From an uncultured Bacteroidales bacterium (lineage in GTDB: Bacteria > Bacteroidota > Bacteroidia > Bacteroidales > F082), in NCBI GenBank assembly GCA_937896505.1, contig CALBNP010000115.1, forward strand, positions 1-29,547: 29,547 nt of DNA, in the 5' to 3' direction. The notes under the pieces were generated by a model. The model saw only the letters and a list, made by a program, of their open reading frames with translations. It did not search any database and was not told the origin of the DNA. A program made the translations under genes and the position numbers. Positions 7,404 to 15,071 of this stretch are shown here, in pieces; positions within the stretch are counted from its first letter, which is position 1, and each line of letters begins with the position of its first letter.

Positions 7404-8753
7404 TTATTTGATGTCTTCGGCGGTGAATATGTTCGTTAAACTTGAGATGATGGTCTTCATCGACCAACCTTTTTTAGTTGTGGTAGTGCTTTCATTGGTT
7501 CCGATGAGTTGCAGTTCTTCGGCTGCAGATTCGGTTGGCAATTCAGTGGCAATTGATGGTGCATTGAGTCGGTCGCGTGAAGCTTGCAACTTCTTGTCTT
7601 GCTCCATTCGTGCAATGGTTTCAATGACAAGGCCAATGCCTGTGGAGAACATTGGGCTCGACAGTTCTTTCATTTCTGTCTGGGAGAGATGTTCGTTTGG
7701 ATAACCGATTCTCACTTCGTATCCGGTCTTGAATTCGGCAAGTTGTTGGATGTGCTGCATCATGGCACCGCCACCAGTTAGTACTATGCCAGCGATGAGT
7801 TGATTTTCCGACCTTGCTTTTTGGATTTCGCAGTTGACGAGTTCGAAGATTTCTTCGAGGCGTGCCTGAATGATGTTGGCTAAATTCTTGAAGGAAATCT
7901 CTTTTGGAGCATGGCCTTTGATGCCAGGGATTGACACCACTTCGTCGTCGCGGTTTTCGGCTGCTACGGCCGATCCGAACTTCACTTTCACTTCTTCAGC
8001 ATAGTGGCGGATGATGGAACAACCCTTACAGATGTCTTCGGTTATGATGTTGCCGCCGAAAGGAATCACTGCGGTGTGCTGTATCTTGCTCTCCTTGAAG
8101 ATGGCAATGTCGGTGGTGCCGCCGCCCATGTCAACGAGCACAACGCCAGCGTCTTTCTCTTCTTCGTCGAGGACGGCTTGTGCCGAACCGATGGGCTCAA
8201 GGATCATATAGTCGATTTGGAGGCCAGCGCCTTCCACACACTTGATGATGTTCTTGGCGGCTGCCATTTGGCCGATAATGATATGGAAATTGGCTTCGAT
8301 GATGTTGCCGAGCATGCCAACGGGGTTGGTGGCCATTTCGCCATCGACGTAGGTGTCTTGGCGTATGACATCAATGATTTCTTCGCCTGCCGACAGGTTG
8401 ATCTTGAAGGCTCTCGAACGCAGTTCTTCAAGCTCCACTTCGGTAATCTCGGTCTCGTTGTTCTCACGTACCAACATGCCGCGGTGTTGCAGGCTCTTGA
8501 TGTGCTGACCTGCAATGCCTACACTGACGCGCTTGATGTTGACGTCGGCGCGGTCTTCAGCTTCTTTCACCGCCACTTTGATGGCTTCGGTGGTCTCGAT
8601 GATGTTGGTGACGACACCACGTTTTACTCCGGTCGATAGGGCTTTCCCGTAACCTAAGATTTCAATCTTGCCTTTTTCTGCTTGACGGCCCACGATGCAA
8701 GCCACTTTGGTGGTGCCGATGTCTAATCCGACAATGATCTTTCCTTCATTCAT
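7404..8753 (-). CDS. ftsA: Cell division protein FtsA
   Basis: This 449-residue actin-like ATPase tethers FtsZ to the membrane and recruits later division proteins. Phosphate-binding segments are GLDIGTTKVACIVG at 9-22 and VDMGGGTTDIAIF at 207-219. GIVLTGGGAMM near 322-332 is the adenosine-side loop. The FtsA-specific 1C domain falls between about 83 and 165. The C-terminal about 20 residues (WSMKTIISSLTNIF) form an amphipathic membrane-targeting helix after a variable linker. It is spaced 4 bases from ftsQ and 15 from ftsZ, the standard order ftsQ-ftsA-ftsZ. Confidence 0.98.
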   Translation of the reverse strand: MNEGKIIVGLDIGTTKVACIVGRQAEKGKIEILGYGKALSTGVKRGVVTNIIETTEAIKVAVKEAEDRADVNIKRVSVGIAGQHIKSLQHRGMLVRENNETEITEVELEELRSRAFKINLSAGEEIIDVIRQDTYVDGEMATNPVGMLGNIIEANFHIIIGQMAAAKNIIKCVEGAGLQIDYMILEPIGSAQAVLDEEEKDAGVVLVDMGGGTTDIAIFKESKIQHTAVIPFGGNIITEDICKGCSIIRHYAEEVKVKFGSAVAAENRDDEVVSIPGIKGHAPKEISFKNLANIIQARLEEIFELVNCEIQKARSENQLIAGIVLTGGGAMMQHIQQLAEFKTGYEVRIGYPNEHLSQTEMKELSSPMFSTGIGLVIETIARMEQDKKLQASRDRLNAPSIATELPTESAAEELQLIGTNESTTTTKKGWSMKTIISSLTNIFTAEDIK

Positions 8754-8757
8754 AGTT

Positions 8758-9528
8758 TTATCGTTTTGTACACACTACTTGGTTTTTATATTTCAGATTG
8801 ATAGTTTCCGTTCCATTGAGTTCTTGGGTGTCGAATTTCTTCTTGGTGAAGATTTCGAGCCTTTTCAGCTTGTCGTCAATTTGGCTAGTGTCGCCGACGA
8901 TGACTTTTGCGTCGATACTTCTCATCACGATTTCGAATTCTCCCTTTTGGGTGTAGTAAAGTTGCGAAACAGCATTTTCGATGAAGTCGTTTTTCTTGAT
9001 GGCTTTTACGATGTGCAAGGTGCTGAGAAGCAAGTTGTCGAGTTCGGTGGTGTCGCTTAGACGGTAGGTGTGATTGATTTCGTCGAAACTGTAGTCGCCG
9101 CTGGCAATGAGTAGGTAAGGCCTGTATTGCTTGCTTGCAGGCAACACCATTCCGTCGGGAGTGAGATATATCGATTGGCCTTGCCAACTGAATACGCGCA
9201 GGATGGGGTCGTATTCCTTGATGTTGATGTTCAGGTTGCCTTCGAGGTCAACAAAGGTATTGCGTCTTTCAATCCATGGGTTGTTGTCGAGTATTTTCAG
9301 GATATGAAGCATATCGATGCTTGCGACATTGCCGTTTCTGCATATTTCAGCAACTTCTTTCATGACATTCGCGCTACTGACGAATCCGGTGTCATGAGTT
9401 CGTTCGATGGTGGGTTTCTGAATTTGCAGTGGTGTTTCAAGATAGTTTTTCCGTGCGAATATGAACAGCAAGACCAAGCCTGCCGCTGTTGTCACCCATG
9501 CCAAAATGCTCAATATTTTCTTTACCAT
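8758..9528 (-). CDS. ftsQ: Cell division protein FtsQ/DivIB
   Basis: This 256-residue bitopic protein of the FtsQBL complex connects the ring to septal synthesis. A short basic start (MVKK) is followed by one membrane helix at about residues 5-25 (ILSILAWVTTAAGLVLLFIF). The rest is outside the membrane. A POTRA-like segment spans about 45-115 (SIDMLHILKILDNNPWIERRNTFVDLEGNLNINIKE), followed by a beta domain. Sequence conservation in this family is low, so position between murC and ftsA plus topology carries the call. The start overlaps the murC stop by 7 bases. Confidence 0.92.
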   Translation of the reverse strand: MVKKILSILAWVTTAAGLVLLFIFARKNYLETPLQIQKPTIERTHDTGFVSSANVMKEVAEICRNGNVASIDMLHILKILDNNPWIERRNTFVDLEGNLNINIKEYDPILRVFSWQGQSIYLTPDGMVLPASKQYRPYLLIASGDYSFDEINHTYRLSDTTELDNLLLSTLHIVKAIKKNDFIENAVSQLYYTQKGEFEIVMRSIDAKVIVGDTSQIDDKLKRLEIFTKKKFDTQELNGTETINLKYKNQVVCTKR

Positions 9529-10862
9529 GCTGCAATAGTTTTTTGGAGAGGTTCAACAAAACGGTCAATGTCACCAGCACCCATTGTCACGAGCAGTTCT
9601 GGTTTTTCGCTATCAATCAATTTGATAAGGTCTTCCTTTTGGCAGATGCGCTTCTCTTTGAGGTGTACCTTGTCGAGCAAGGCAGTAGATGTGATTCCCG
9701 AGATGGGCAATTCGCGTGCTGGATAGATTTCCATGAGGATGAGTTCATCGGCCATGGCCAAGGCTTCGGCAAAGCTATCCATGAAGTCGCGAGTGCGTGT
9801 GAACAGGTGTGGCTGGAAAATCAAGGTGATCTTTTTTCCTGGGAAGGAAGCCTTGACAGCTTCCAAACATGACTTTATTTCTTCTGGATGATGTGCGTAA
9901 TCGTCGATGTAACAATGCTTTTCGTTGTTGACGTGGATGTCGAAACGGCGTTTCACTCCTTTGAATGTTGAAAGTGCATTTGCGATTTTTTCAGCCTCGA
10001 TTCCGATTTGCCGTGCAGCAGCGAAGGCTGCGGTGGCGTTGAGCACATTGTAGGCTCCGGCTAGTGGTAAGTGAATCTCGGTGGCTTGGCCGTCGGTGTA
10101 GATGGTGAAGTCGGTCAGGCCTCTTTCATTTTTGCTGATTTGTGCGCGGAAGTGGCAACTTTCGCCAAAGCCGAATCGTAAGCAATTGTGGCAAGCGATG
10201 TCAAGACCTTCTTTTACTATATTGGTTTTCTCAGTGAGGGCTGCAAACTGGTTGAAACTCTCAACGAGATGCTGCTTGTCGCCATAGATGTCCAAGTGGT
10301 CGGCATCGATAGAGCTGATGATGCTGATGTTGGGGTGAAGTCGCAGGAATGAACGGTCGAATTCGTCGGCCTCGACGACGAGTGTTTCCGTCTCGCCTTG
10401 GCTGAGTAGGAGGTTGCTTTTGAAGTTGTTGGCTATGCCACCAATGAACGCTGTAGTGGCTTTCCCACATTCATTGAGGATATGGGCAATCATGGCGGTA
10501 GTGCTGGTTTTGCCGTGGGTGCCTGCAATGGCGATGGTGAAACTGTCTTCCGAAATCTTTCCGAGTGCTTCGGAGCGTTTCAGTATAGGAATGTTGCGTT
10601 GGCGCAGCGCGTTCAACTCATTGAGCGAGGCGGGCACTGCAGGCGTGTATATGGCAATTTCAATGAGGGCAGGCAATAGTTTGGGGTTGTCTTCATAATG
10701 GATTGCCATGCCCTCATCTTCCAATTGTCTGGTTAGCTGAGAAGGAGTGCGGTCGTAGCCTGCGATGTAGAACCCGAGGCTATGGTAATAGCGAGCCAGG
10801 GCGCTCATGCCTATGCCGCCTATTCCTAAAAAGTAAATTGTACGTCCTTCTCCGGTTTTCAT
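9522..10862 (-). CDS. murC: UDP-N-acetylmuramate--L-alanine ligase
   Basis: This 446-residue cytoplasmic Mur ligase adds L-Ala to UDP-MurNAc, the first amino acid of the peptidoglycan stem. The N-terminal UDP-binding loop is LGIGGIGMSALA at 12-23. The ATP P-loop is AGTHGKTSTT at 113-122. VEADEFDRSFL near 163-173 and SIDADHLDIYG near 183-193 lie in the central domain. The C-terminal domain carries DDYAHHPEEI and the FQPHLFTRT segment typical of MurC. All three domains are present. The ATG shares one base with the murG stop (TAATG), so translation is coupled. Confidence 0.97.
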   Translation of the reverse strand: MKTGEGRTIYFLGIGGIGMSALARYYHSLGFYIAGYDRTPSQLTRQLEDEGMAIHYEDNPKLLPALIEIAIYTPAVPASLNELNALRQRNIPILKRSEALGKISEDSFTIAIAGTHGKTSTTAMIAHILNECGKATTAFIGGIANNFKSNLLLSQGETETLVVEADEFDRSFLRLHPNISIISSIDADHLDIYGDKQHLVESFNQFAALTEKTNIVKEGLDIACHNCLRFGFGESCHFRAQISKNERGLTDFTIYTDGQATEIHLPLAGAYNVLNATAAFAAARQIGIEAEKIANALSTFKGVKRRFDIHVNNEKHCYIDDYAHHPEEIKSCLEAVKASFPGKKITLIFQPHLFTRTRDFMDSFAEALAMADELILMEIYPARELPISGITSTALLDKVHLKEKRICQKEDLIKLIDSEKPELLVTMGAGDIDRFVEPLQKTIAAW

Positions 10863-11959
10863 TATTCTATGATTTTAACGATTTGTTCAACGATGTCGTC
10901 GGCGGCGTTCGGACGGGCGAACTTGCCGATGTTGGCTTTCATCTGTTCTTGCATCGACTTGTCGTCAACGAGTTGTTTCAACGTGCTGACGAGTTTTTGC
11001 TCAGTCTCAGTATTTCTTACCATGATGGCGGCTCCGGCATCTACCAGTCGTTGCGCGTTCTTGGTCTGGTGGTCTTCGGCGGCTGTGGGCAGCGGGACGA
11101 AGATGACGGGCTTCTGCACGAGGGCAAGTTCGGAAATCGACATGGCACCGGCGCGCGAAATCACCACGTCGGCAATAGCGTATGCCAAATCCATTCGGTC
11201 GATGAAGATGGTGGGTTTCACCTTATCTTCAAGCCCTAATTCCTTGACTTGTGCCGTGGCTTGCTCGTAGTAGAACTTTCCAGTTTGCCAAATGAGTTGT
11301 ATGTCGCTGTTCTTGAAGGTTTCGAGCTGTGCGCTGATGCCTTTGTTGATACCTAATGCGCCTTGGCTGCCTCCAACAAGAAGAACGGCAGGTTTGCTTG
11401 GGTCAACGTGGAAGTAAAGAGCCGCTTCTTCACGATTTGCGTTGACTGCTATGTTAGCCCTCAAAGGGTTGCCGGTGAGATGGATTTTCTCTTTCGGGAA
11501 CCACTGGTCCATTTTTTCGTAAGCGACGCAGATGGCTTGTGCTTTTTGGCCGACATTGCGGTTGGTCTTGCCAGGATATGAGTTTTGCTCTTGGATGACG
11601 GTTGGGATGTGAAGCCAATTGGCTGCTTTTAGAGTCGGCCCGCTGGCGAAACCACCAACACCGATGACCACATCGGGCTTGAAACGCCTCAGTATTCTTC
11701 TCGCATTGCTCAGACTGCTGATGAGTTTGAAAGGCAAGCTGAATGCCGAAAGGTCTTTGGTGAAGCCGCTAATCCACAGGCCTTCGATTGGGTAGCCAGC
11801 CTTCGGCACACGTTCCATTTCCATGCGTCCTTTCGCACCGATAAACAGTATTTCTGCCTTGGGGAATCTTCTCTTCAAAGCATCGGCTATGGCGATGGCA
11901 GGGAAAATGTGCCCCCCTGTACCTCCGCCGCTAATCACAAATTTCAACTGTTCTTCCAT
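10862..11959 (-). CDS. murG: UDP-GlcNAc:lipid I N-acetylglucosaminyltransferase
   Basis: This 365-residue GT-B glycosyltransferase converts lipid I to lipid II on the inner face of the membrane. The first glycine-rich loop is GGGTGGHIFPA at 11-21. The middle IQEQNSYPGKTNR segment and the second loop VGGSQGALGIN bind acceptor and phosphate. The C-terminal domain has SRAGAMSISEL and VPLPTAAEDHQTKNA, the UDP-GlcNAc pocket. A TTG four codons upstream is in frame, but the ATG at 11959 gives the usual short N terminus. The first 29 bases overlap the end of ftsW, so translation is probably coupled. Confidence 0.97.
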   Translation of the reverse strand: MEEQLKFVISGGGTGGHIFPAIAIADALKRRFPKAEILFIGAKGRMEMERVPKAGYPIEGLWISGFTKDLSAFSLPFKLISSLSNARRILRRFKPDVVIGVGGFASGPTLKAANWLHIPTVIQEQNSYPGKTNRNVGQKAQAICVAYEKMDQWFPKEKIHLTGNPLRANIAVNANREEAALYFHVDPSKPAVLLVGGSQGALGINKGISAQLETFKNSDIQLIWQTGKFYYEQATAQVKELGLEDKVKPTIFIDRMDLAYAIADVVISRAGAMSISELALVQKPVIFVPLPTAAEDHQTKNAQRLVDAGAAIMVRNTETEQKLVSTLKQLVDDKSMQEQMKANIGKFARPNAADDIVEQIVKIIE

Positions 11960-13223
11960 CTGTATTGTCAATTGTTGTTTCTGCTTCGATTAATTGTTTT
12001 ACGTTTTCTTCTTTTTCCATGTCACGTGTCACGCTGAGTATCATTCCTATGATGAACCCTGTGGCCATCATTGAGGTGCCGCCCATGCTGATGAAAGGCA
12101 ATGGCTGTCCGGTAACGGGCAGTAGGCCGACCGATACGCCCATATTAATCAGGGCTTGTATGAAGATGATGAAACCAAGCCCGAAGGCCATGTAGGCCCC
12201 AAAAGTAAATGGCCTTTTGGCTACTATTCTCAGTACTCTGTTAAAGAAGAAGAAGTATAGCATCATGATTACGATGACGCCAAAAATGCCATATTCTTCA
12301 ACGATTATGGCAAAGATAAAGTCGGAATAGGGGTGGGGAAGGAAGTTGCGTTGTTCACTCTTGCCCGGGCCCTTGCCAGAGAATCCTCCTGTGGCCACTG
12401 CGATTTGGGCATAAGTCTTTTGAAAATGATGGTCGTCGAAGTAGTCGATGTTGTCGCTTTCAGTTTCGAATGCGGCTTCAAGACGCTTCGTCCAGGTTTG
12501 AAAACGCGTAATCTTTGGTGAGTAAGCTCCGAAAGCGGTTCCATTGGCAACCATCTCGTTATGCTCTTTTTCCCTCTTGTTGTTTGTGATGTTTGTGCTG
12601 GTTGTGTCGATGATGATGATAAACATTAATGCAACCAGACCGATGCCGAGCAGAGCCACGATGTGCTTGAATTTGACGTGCCCGATGAAAAGCAATACTA
12701 GCGAACTTCCGAGTAGGATGACTGCCGTCGAAAGGTTTTCGGTAAAGATGAGACCGACGGTGGCAAACATGGGAATGCCAATATGGACGAGGACTTCCTT
12801 GAAGCTGTTGAGCTTGTCGCCCATCACCACTAGTTCGCGGGCGATGTAGGTGAGAAGGATGATCTTTGCCCATTCGCTCGGTTGGAACGAAAAACCAAAG
12901 ATGTTGATGGAACGTGATGCATCGTTAAGGTTGCGACCGAAAAGCAGCGTGTAGGCCAACAGTACCAAGATGGGGATGAGCAAAAGCTTTGAGGCCTTCG
13001 AGTAATATCTGTAGTCGATACAATAGGCGATGAACATGGCAAGATAGCCCAGCAATAGCGTGCCACCGTGCTTGAGCAGTAGTTTGCCCGTGTTGCCATC
13101 ATACTTGTTGACCACCAAGGCACTTGTCGCACTGTACACGACAACGAGCGATATGATGCCTAATAGTAGTGCAATGATCCAGATGACCTTATCGCCTTTT
13201 AGTATCTTATTGATTATATTCAT
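11931..13223 (-). CDS. ftsW: Septal peptidoglycan glycosyltransferase FtsW (SEDS family)
   Basis: This 430-residue polytopic membrane protein polymerises lipid II at the septum together with FtsI. About ten hydrophobic segments are visible. Signature stretches are FSFQPSEWAKI at 111-121, FLPHPYSDFIFA at 294-305 with the catalytic Asp301 of SEDS polymerases, and NMGVSVGLLPVTGQPLPFIS in the last third. A large loop at about 207-270 is extracytoplasmic. The frame extends 38 codons upstream, but the ATG at 13223 begins directly before the first membrane helix. It overlaps the MurD-like gene by 17 bases at the 5' end and murG by 29 at the 3' end. Confidence 0.96.
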   Translation of the reverse strand: MNIINKILKGDKVIWIIALLLGIISLVVVYSATSALVVNKYDGNTGKLLLKHGGTLLLGYLAMFIAYCIDYRYYSKASKLLLIPILVLLAYTLLFGRNLNDASRSINIFGFSFQPSEWAKIILLTYIARELVVMGDKLNSFKEVLVHIGIPMFATVGLIFTENLSTAVILLGSSLVLLFIGHVKFKHIVALLGIGLVALMFIIIIDTTSTNITNNKREKEHNEMVANGTAFGAYSPKITRFQTWTKRLEAAFETESDNIDYFDDHHFQKTYAQIAVATGGFSGKGPGKSEQRNFLPHPYSDFIFAIIVEEYGIFGVIVIMMLYFFFFNRVLRIVAKRPFTFGAYMAFGLGFIIFIQALINMGVSVGLLPVTGQPLPFISMGGTSMMATGFIIGMILSVTRDMEKEENVKQLIEAETTIDNTDGRTVEICD

Positions 13224-13773
13224 TTTGCAGTTTGTTGACTGATTCGGTGAATTGATTGCCTCGTTCGTTGTAGTCTTCTCTTGCCTTATCCGATTTGCAA
13301 GCAGGCGAAAACAACACGATATCACCTTCTTGGGCAATTATTCTGGCCATGTTGACGGCTTCGTCCATGCTGTGAGCTTCGAAAATTCCGACTATGCTGT
13401 CGCCGAAAGTGTCAATGAGTTTTTTGTTGTCTTTGCCTATGCAAATCAAGGCTTTTACATATTTTTCCGCCATGGGAAGCAGGTCGTTGAAGTCGCTGTT
13501 GTTGGCTTTGCCTCCAGCTATCCACACCACAGGGTCGATGATGTTCTCGAGGGTGAACCAGGTTGCATTCACGCTCTCGGCTTTCGAGTCGTCGTAATAC
13601 ATCACGTCGCCAATGTTGGCAATGAATTGCTGCCGATGTCCTATCGAGTCGATGCCGAACAGGCTTTCCTTGATGTTTTGTTTTCTGATTTGCAGAATCA
13701 TCGACGAGATGCCTGCGGCCATACTTTCAGACTTTTGATGATGTGTGTTTGTTATTTCTTCAAAATAGTTCAT
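13207..13773 (-). CDS. MurD C-terminal-domain-only protein (N-terminal two thirds absent)
   Basis: This 188-residue frame occupies the murD position but matches only the end of D-glutamate ligase, which is normally about 440-450 residues. Alignment begins at the last helix of the central domain (SMAAGIS at 17-23) and runs through the ligase C-terminal domain: GHR at 45-47, DDSKAESVNATW at 61-72, GGKANNSDF at 87-95 and SPACKS at 156-161. The UDP-MurNAc-Ala domain, the ATP P-loop (GTNGK type) and the carbamylated lysine are absent. Relative to E. coli MurD, Lys319 of DSK and Ser415 are kept, Lys348 is Asn91 and Phe422 is Tyr168. mraY is complete 32 bases upstream, so this is no simple frameshift. 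The stop overlaps the ftsW start by 17 bases, suggesting it is translated. It cannot be an active ligase alone. A remnant, a split-enzyme half or a repurposed domain are all possible. Confidence 0.85.
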   Translation of the reverse strand: MNYFEEITNTHHQKSESMAAGISSMILQIRKQNIKESLFGIDSIGHRQQFIANIGDVMYYDDSKAESVNATWFTLENIIDPVVWIAGGKANNSDFNDLLPMAEKYVKALICIGKDNKKLIDTFGDSIVGIFEAHSMDEAVNMARIIAQEGDIVLFSPACKSDKAREDYNERGNQFTESVNKLQNEYNQ

Positions 13774-13805
13774 TTCTAAAATGTTTAATCTTTATTGTTG
13801 TTTTA

Positions 13806-15071
13806 TTATCTGATTTTCAATGTTAAGATAGTGAATGCTGCCAATAGGATTGTGATAATCCAAAAGCGGATGGTGATTTTCACTTCGTGTTGCTTTAGTC
13901 CGTTTCCCTTGAAGGTGACGGTGCTGTTGGGCCATGTGACCTTGAATTCGTCGTAGGTGGTGCGGAAGTGGTCGTGCATTGGGGCTTTCATCCAAAGACG
14001 ATGTTTCTTGCCTGTCTTCACGAAGCGTTTCACGTCGATGTCGGAGATGATTTCGAAAAGGAACACGCCGCAGAGCAAAGGAAGCAGAAGCTCTTTGTGC
14101 ATGATGATAGCCGAAACGGCAATTATGCCACCGATGGTTAGGCTCCCAGTGTCGCCCATGAAGATTTGTGCAGGAAAAGAGTTGAACCAGAGGAAGCCAA
14201 TCAATGCACCGACGAAGGCTGCCAAGAACACGACAAGCTCTTCGCTGCTAGGGATATACATGAGGTTAAAGTGACTGGCAGTCACCGCATTACTTGAAAC
14301 ATAGGCGAACACCACCAAGGCTACCCCTATGATGGCTGAGTTGCCTGATGCCATGCCGTCCATGCCGTCGTTGAGGTTTGAACCGTTCGATACTGCTGCC
14401 ACGATGAAGACAGTGAGTGCAACGAAGAAAATCCAACCGAGTTTGTACATCCATACGTCGCCTGCCCACTTGAACATGTTGGCATAGTTAAGGTTGTGGC
14501 TCTTCAGAAATGGTATGGTGGTGCGTGTCGATTTCACATCGGGTGTCTTCAGCACTACTTCTTCGCAATTTTCGATCTTGACCTCTACCTTTTCGTTGAT
14601 TACGACGGTAGGACTAAAACGGAGGGTAAGTCCGACGATAAGGCCCAAAAGCACTTGGCCACCGAGCTTTATTGCCGGTTTCAGCCCGTCTTTTTTCTTG
14701 TGGAAGGTTTTTATGTAGTCGTCGGCGAAGCCGAGTGTGCCCAATAGCAAAGTGGTGACAATCATCAGTATCATATAAATGTTGTGGATTTTGCCTACAA
14801 GAAGGCATGGAACCAAAATTGAAACTATGATGATGACGCCTCCCATGGTGGGGACACCTTTCTTTTGCGTGTTATAGGGGTCGGTCTTTTCGTCACGCTG
14901 TGTCTCGACGATTTTCTTGCGTTTTAGCAAGTTGATGAAGTAGTTCCCGAACCAGATGGATATAATCAAGGCCAGGATGATGGCCATCGCAGCTCTAAAG
15001 GTGACGTAGTTGAACATTCCAGCACCTGGAAAGTTGCTTTTTTCTAAATAACTAGACAGATAGTATAGCAT
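13806..15071 (-). CDS. mraY: Phospho-N-acetylmuramoyl-pentapeptide transferase
   Basis: This 421-residue membrane enzyme makes lipid I from UDP-MurNAc-pentapeptide and undecaprenyl phosphate. About ten membrane segments are visible. Motifs are GVPTMGG at 72-78, FADDYIK at 115-121 with the acidic pair, NLNDGMDGMA at 232-241, FMGDTGSL at 304-311 and APMHDHFR at 363-370. The last replaces the common HHH by HDH, which I recall as normal in Bacteroides MraY. It is followed by a longer loop before the final helix (FWIITILLAAFTILTLKIR). The region before HDH (IISDIDVKRF) is shorter than in Bacteroides as remembered. The ATG shares one base with the murE stop. The usual partner murD is missing downstream. 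Confidence 0.97.
   Translation of the reverse strand: MLYYLSSYLEKSNFPGAGMFNYVTFRAAMAIILALIISIWFGNYFINLLKRKKIVETQRDEKTDPYNTQKKGVPTMGGVIIIVSILVPCLLVGKIHNIYMILMIVTTLLLGTLGFADDYIKTFHKKKDGLKPAIKLGGQVLLGLIVGLTLRFSPTVVINEKVEVKIENCEEVVLKTPDVKSTRTTIPFLKSHNLNYANMFKWAGDVWMYKLGWIFFVALTVFIVAAVSNGSNLNDGMDGMASGNSAIIGVALVVFAYVSSNAVTASHFNLMYIPSSEELVVFLAAFVGALIGFLWFNSFPAQIFMGDTGSLTIGGIIAVSAIIMHKELLLPLLCGVFLFEIISDIDVKRFVKTGKKHRLWMKAPMHDHFRTTYDEFKVTWPNSTVTFKGNGLKQHEVKITIRFWIITILLAAFTILTLKIR

Noticed and set aside
8004..8639. 211-residue plus-strand frame inside ftsA
   Set aside because: It is antisense to a highly conserved gene, has no motif and no promoter or start context.
11960..11971. TTG start four codons upstream for murG
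   Set aside because: The ATG at 11959 gives the usual MurG N terminus; TTG is less likely here.
13224..13337. 38-residue extension of ftsW
   Set aside because: It overlaps the MurD-like gene deeply and is polar and unconserved; the ATG at 13223 precedes the first membrane helix.
13207..14000. Frameshifted full-length murD
   Set aside because: The sequence upstream of the MurD-like frame is the intact C terminus of mraY; no frame on either strand encodes the MurD N-terminal or ATP-binding domains.
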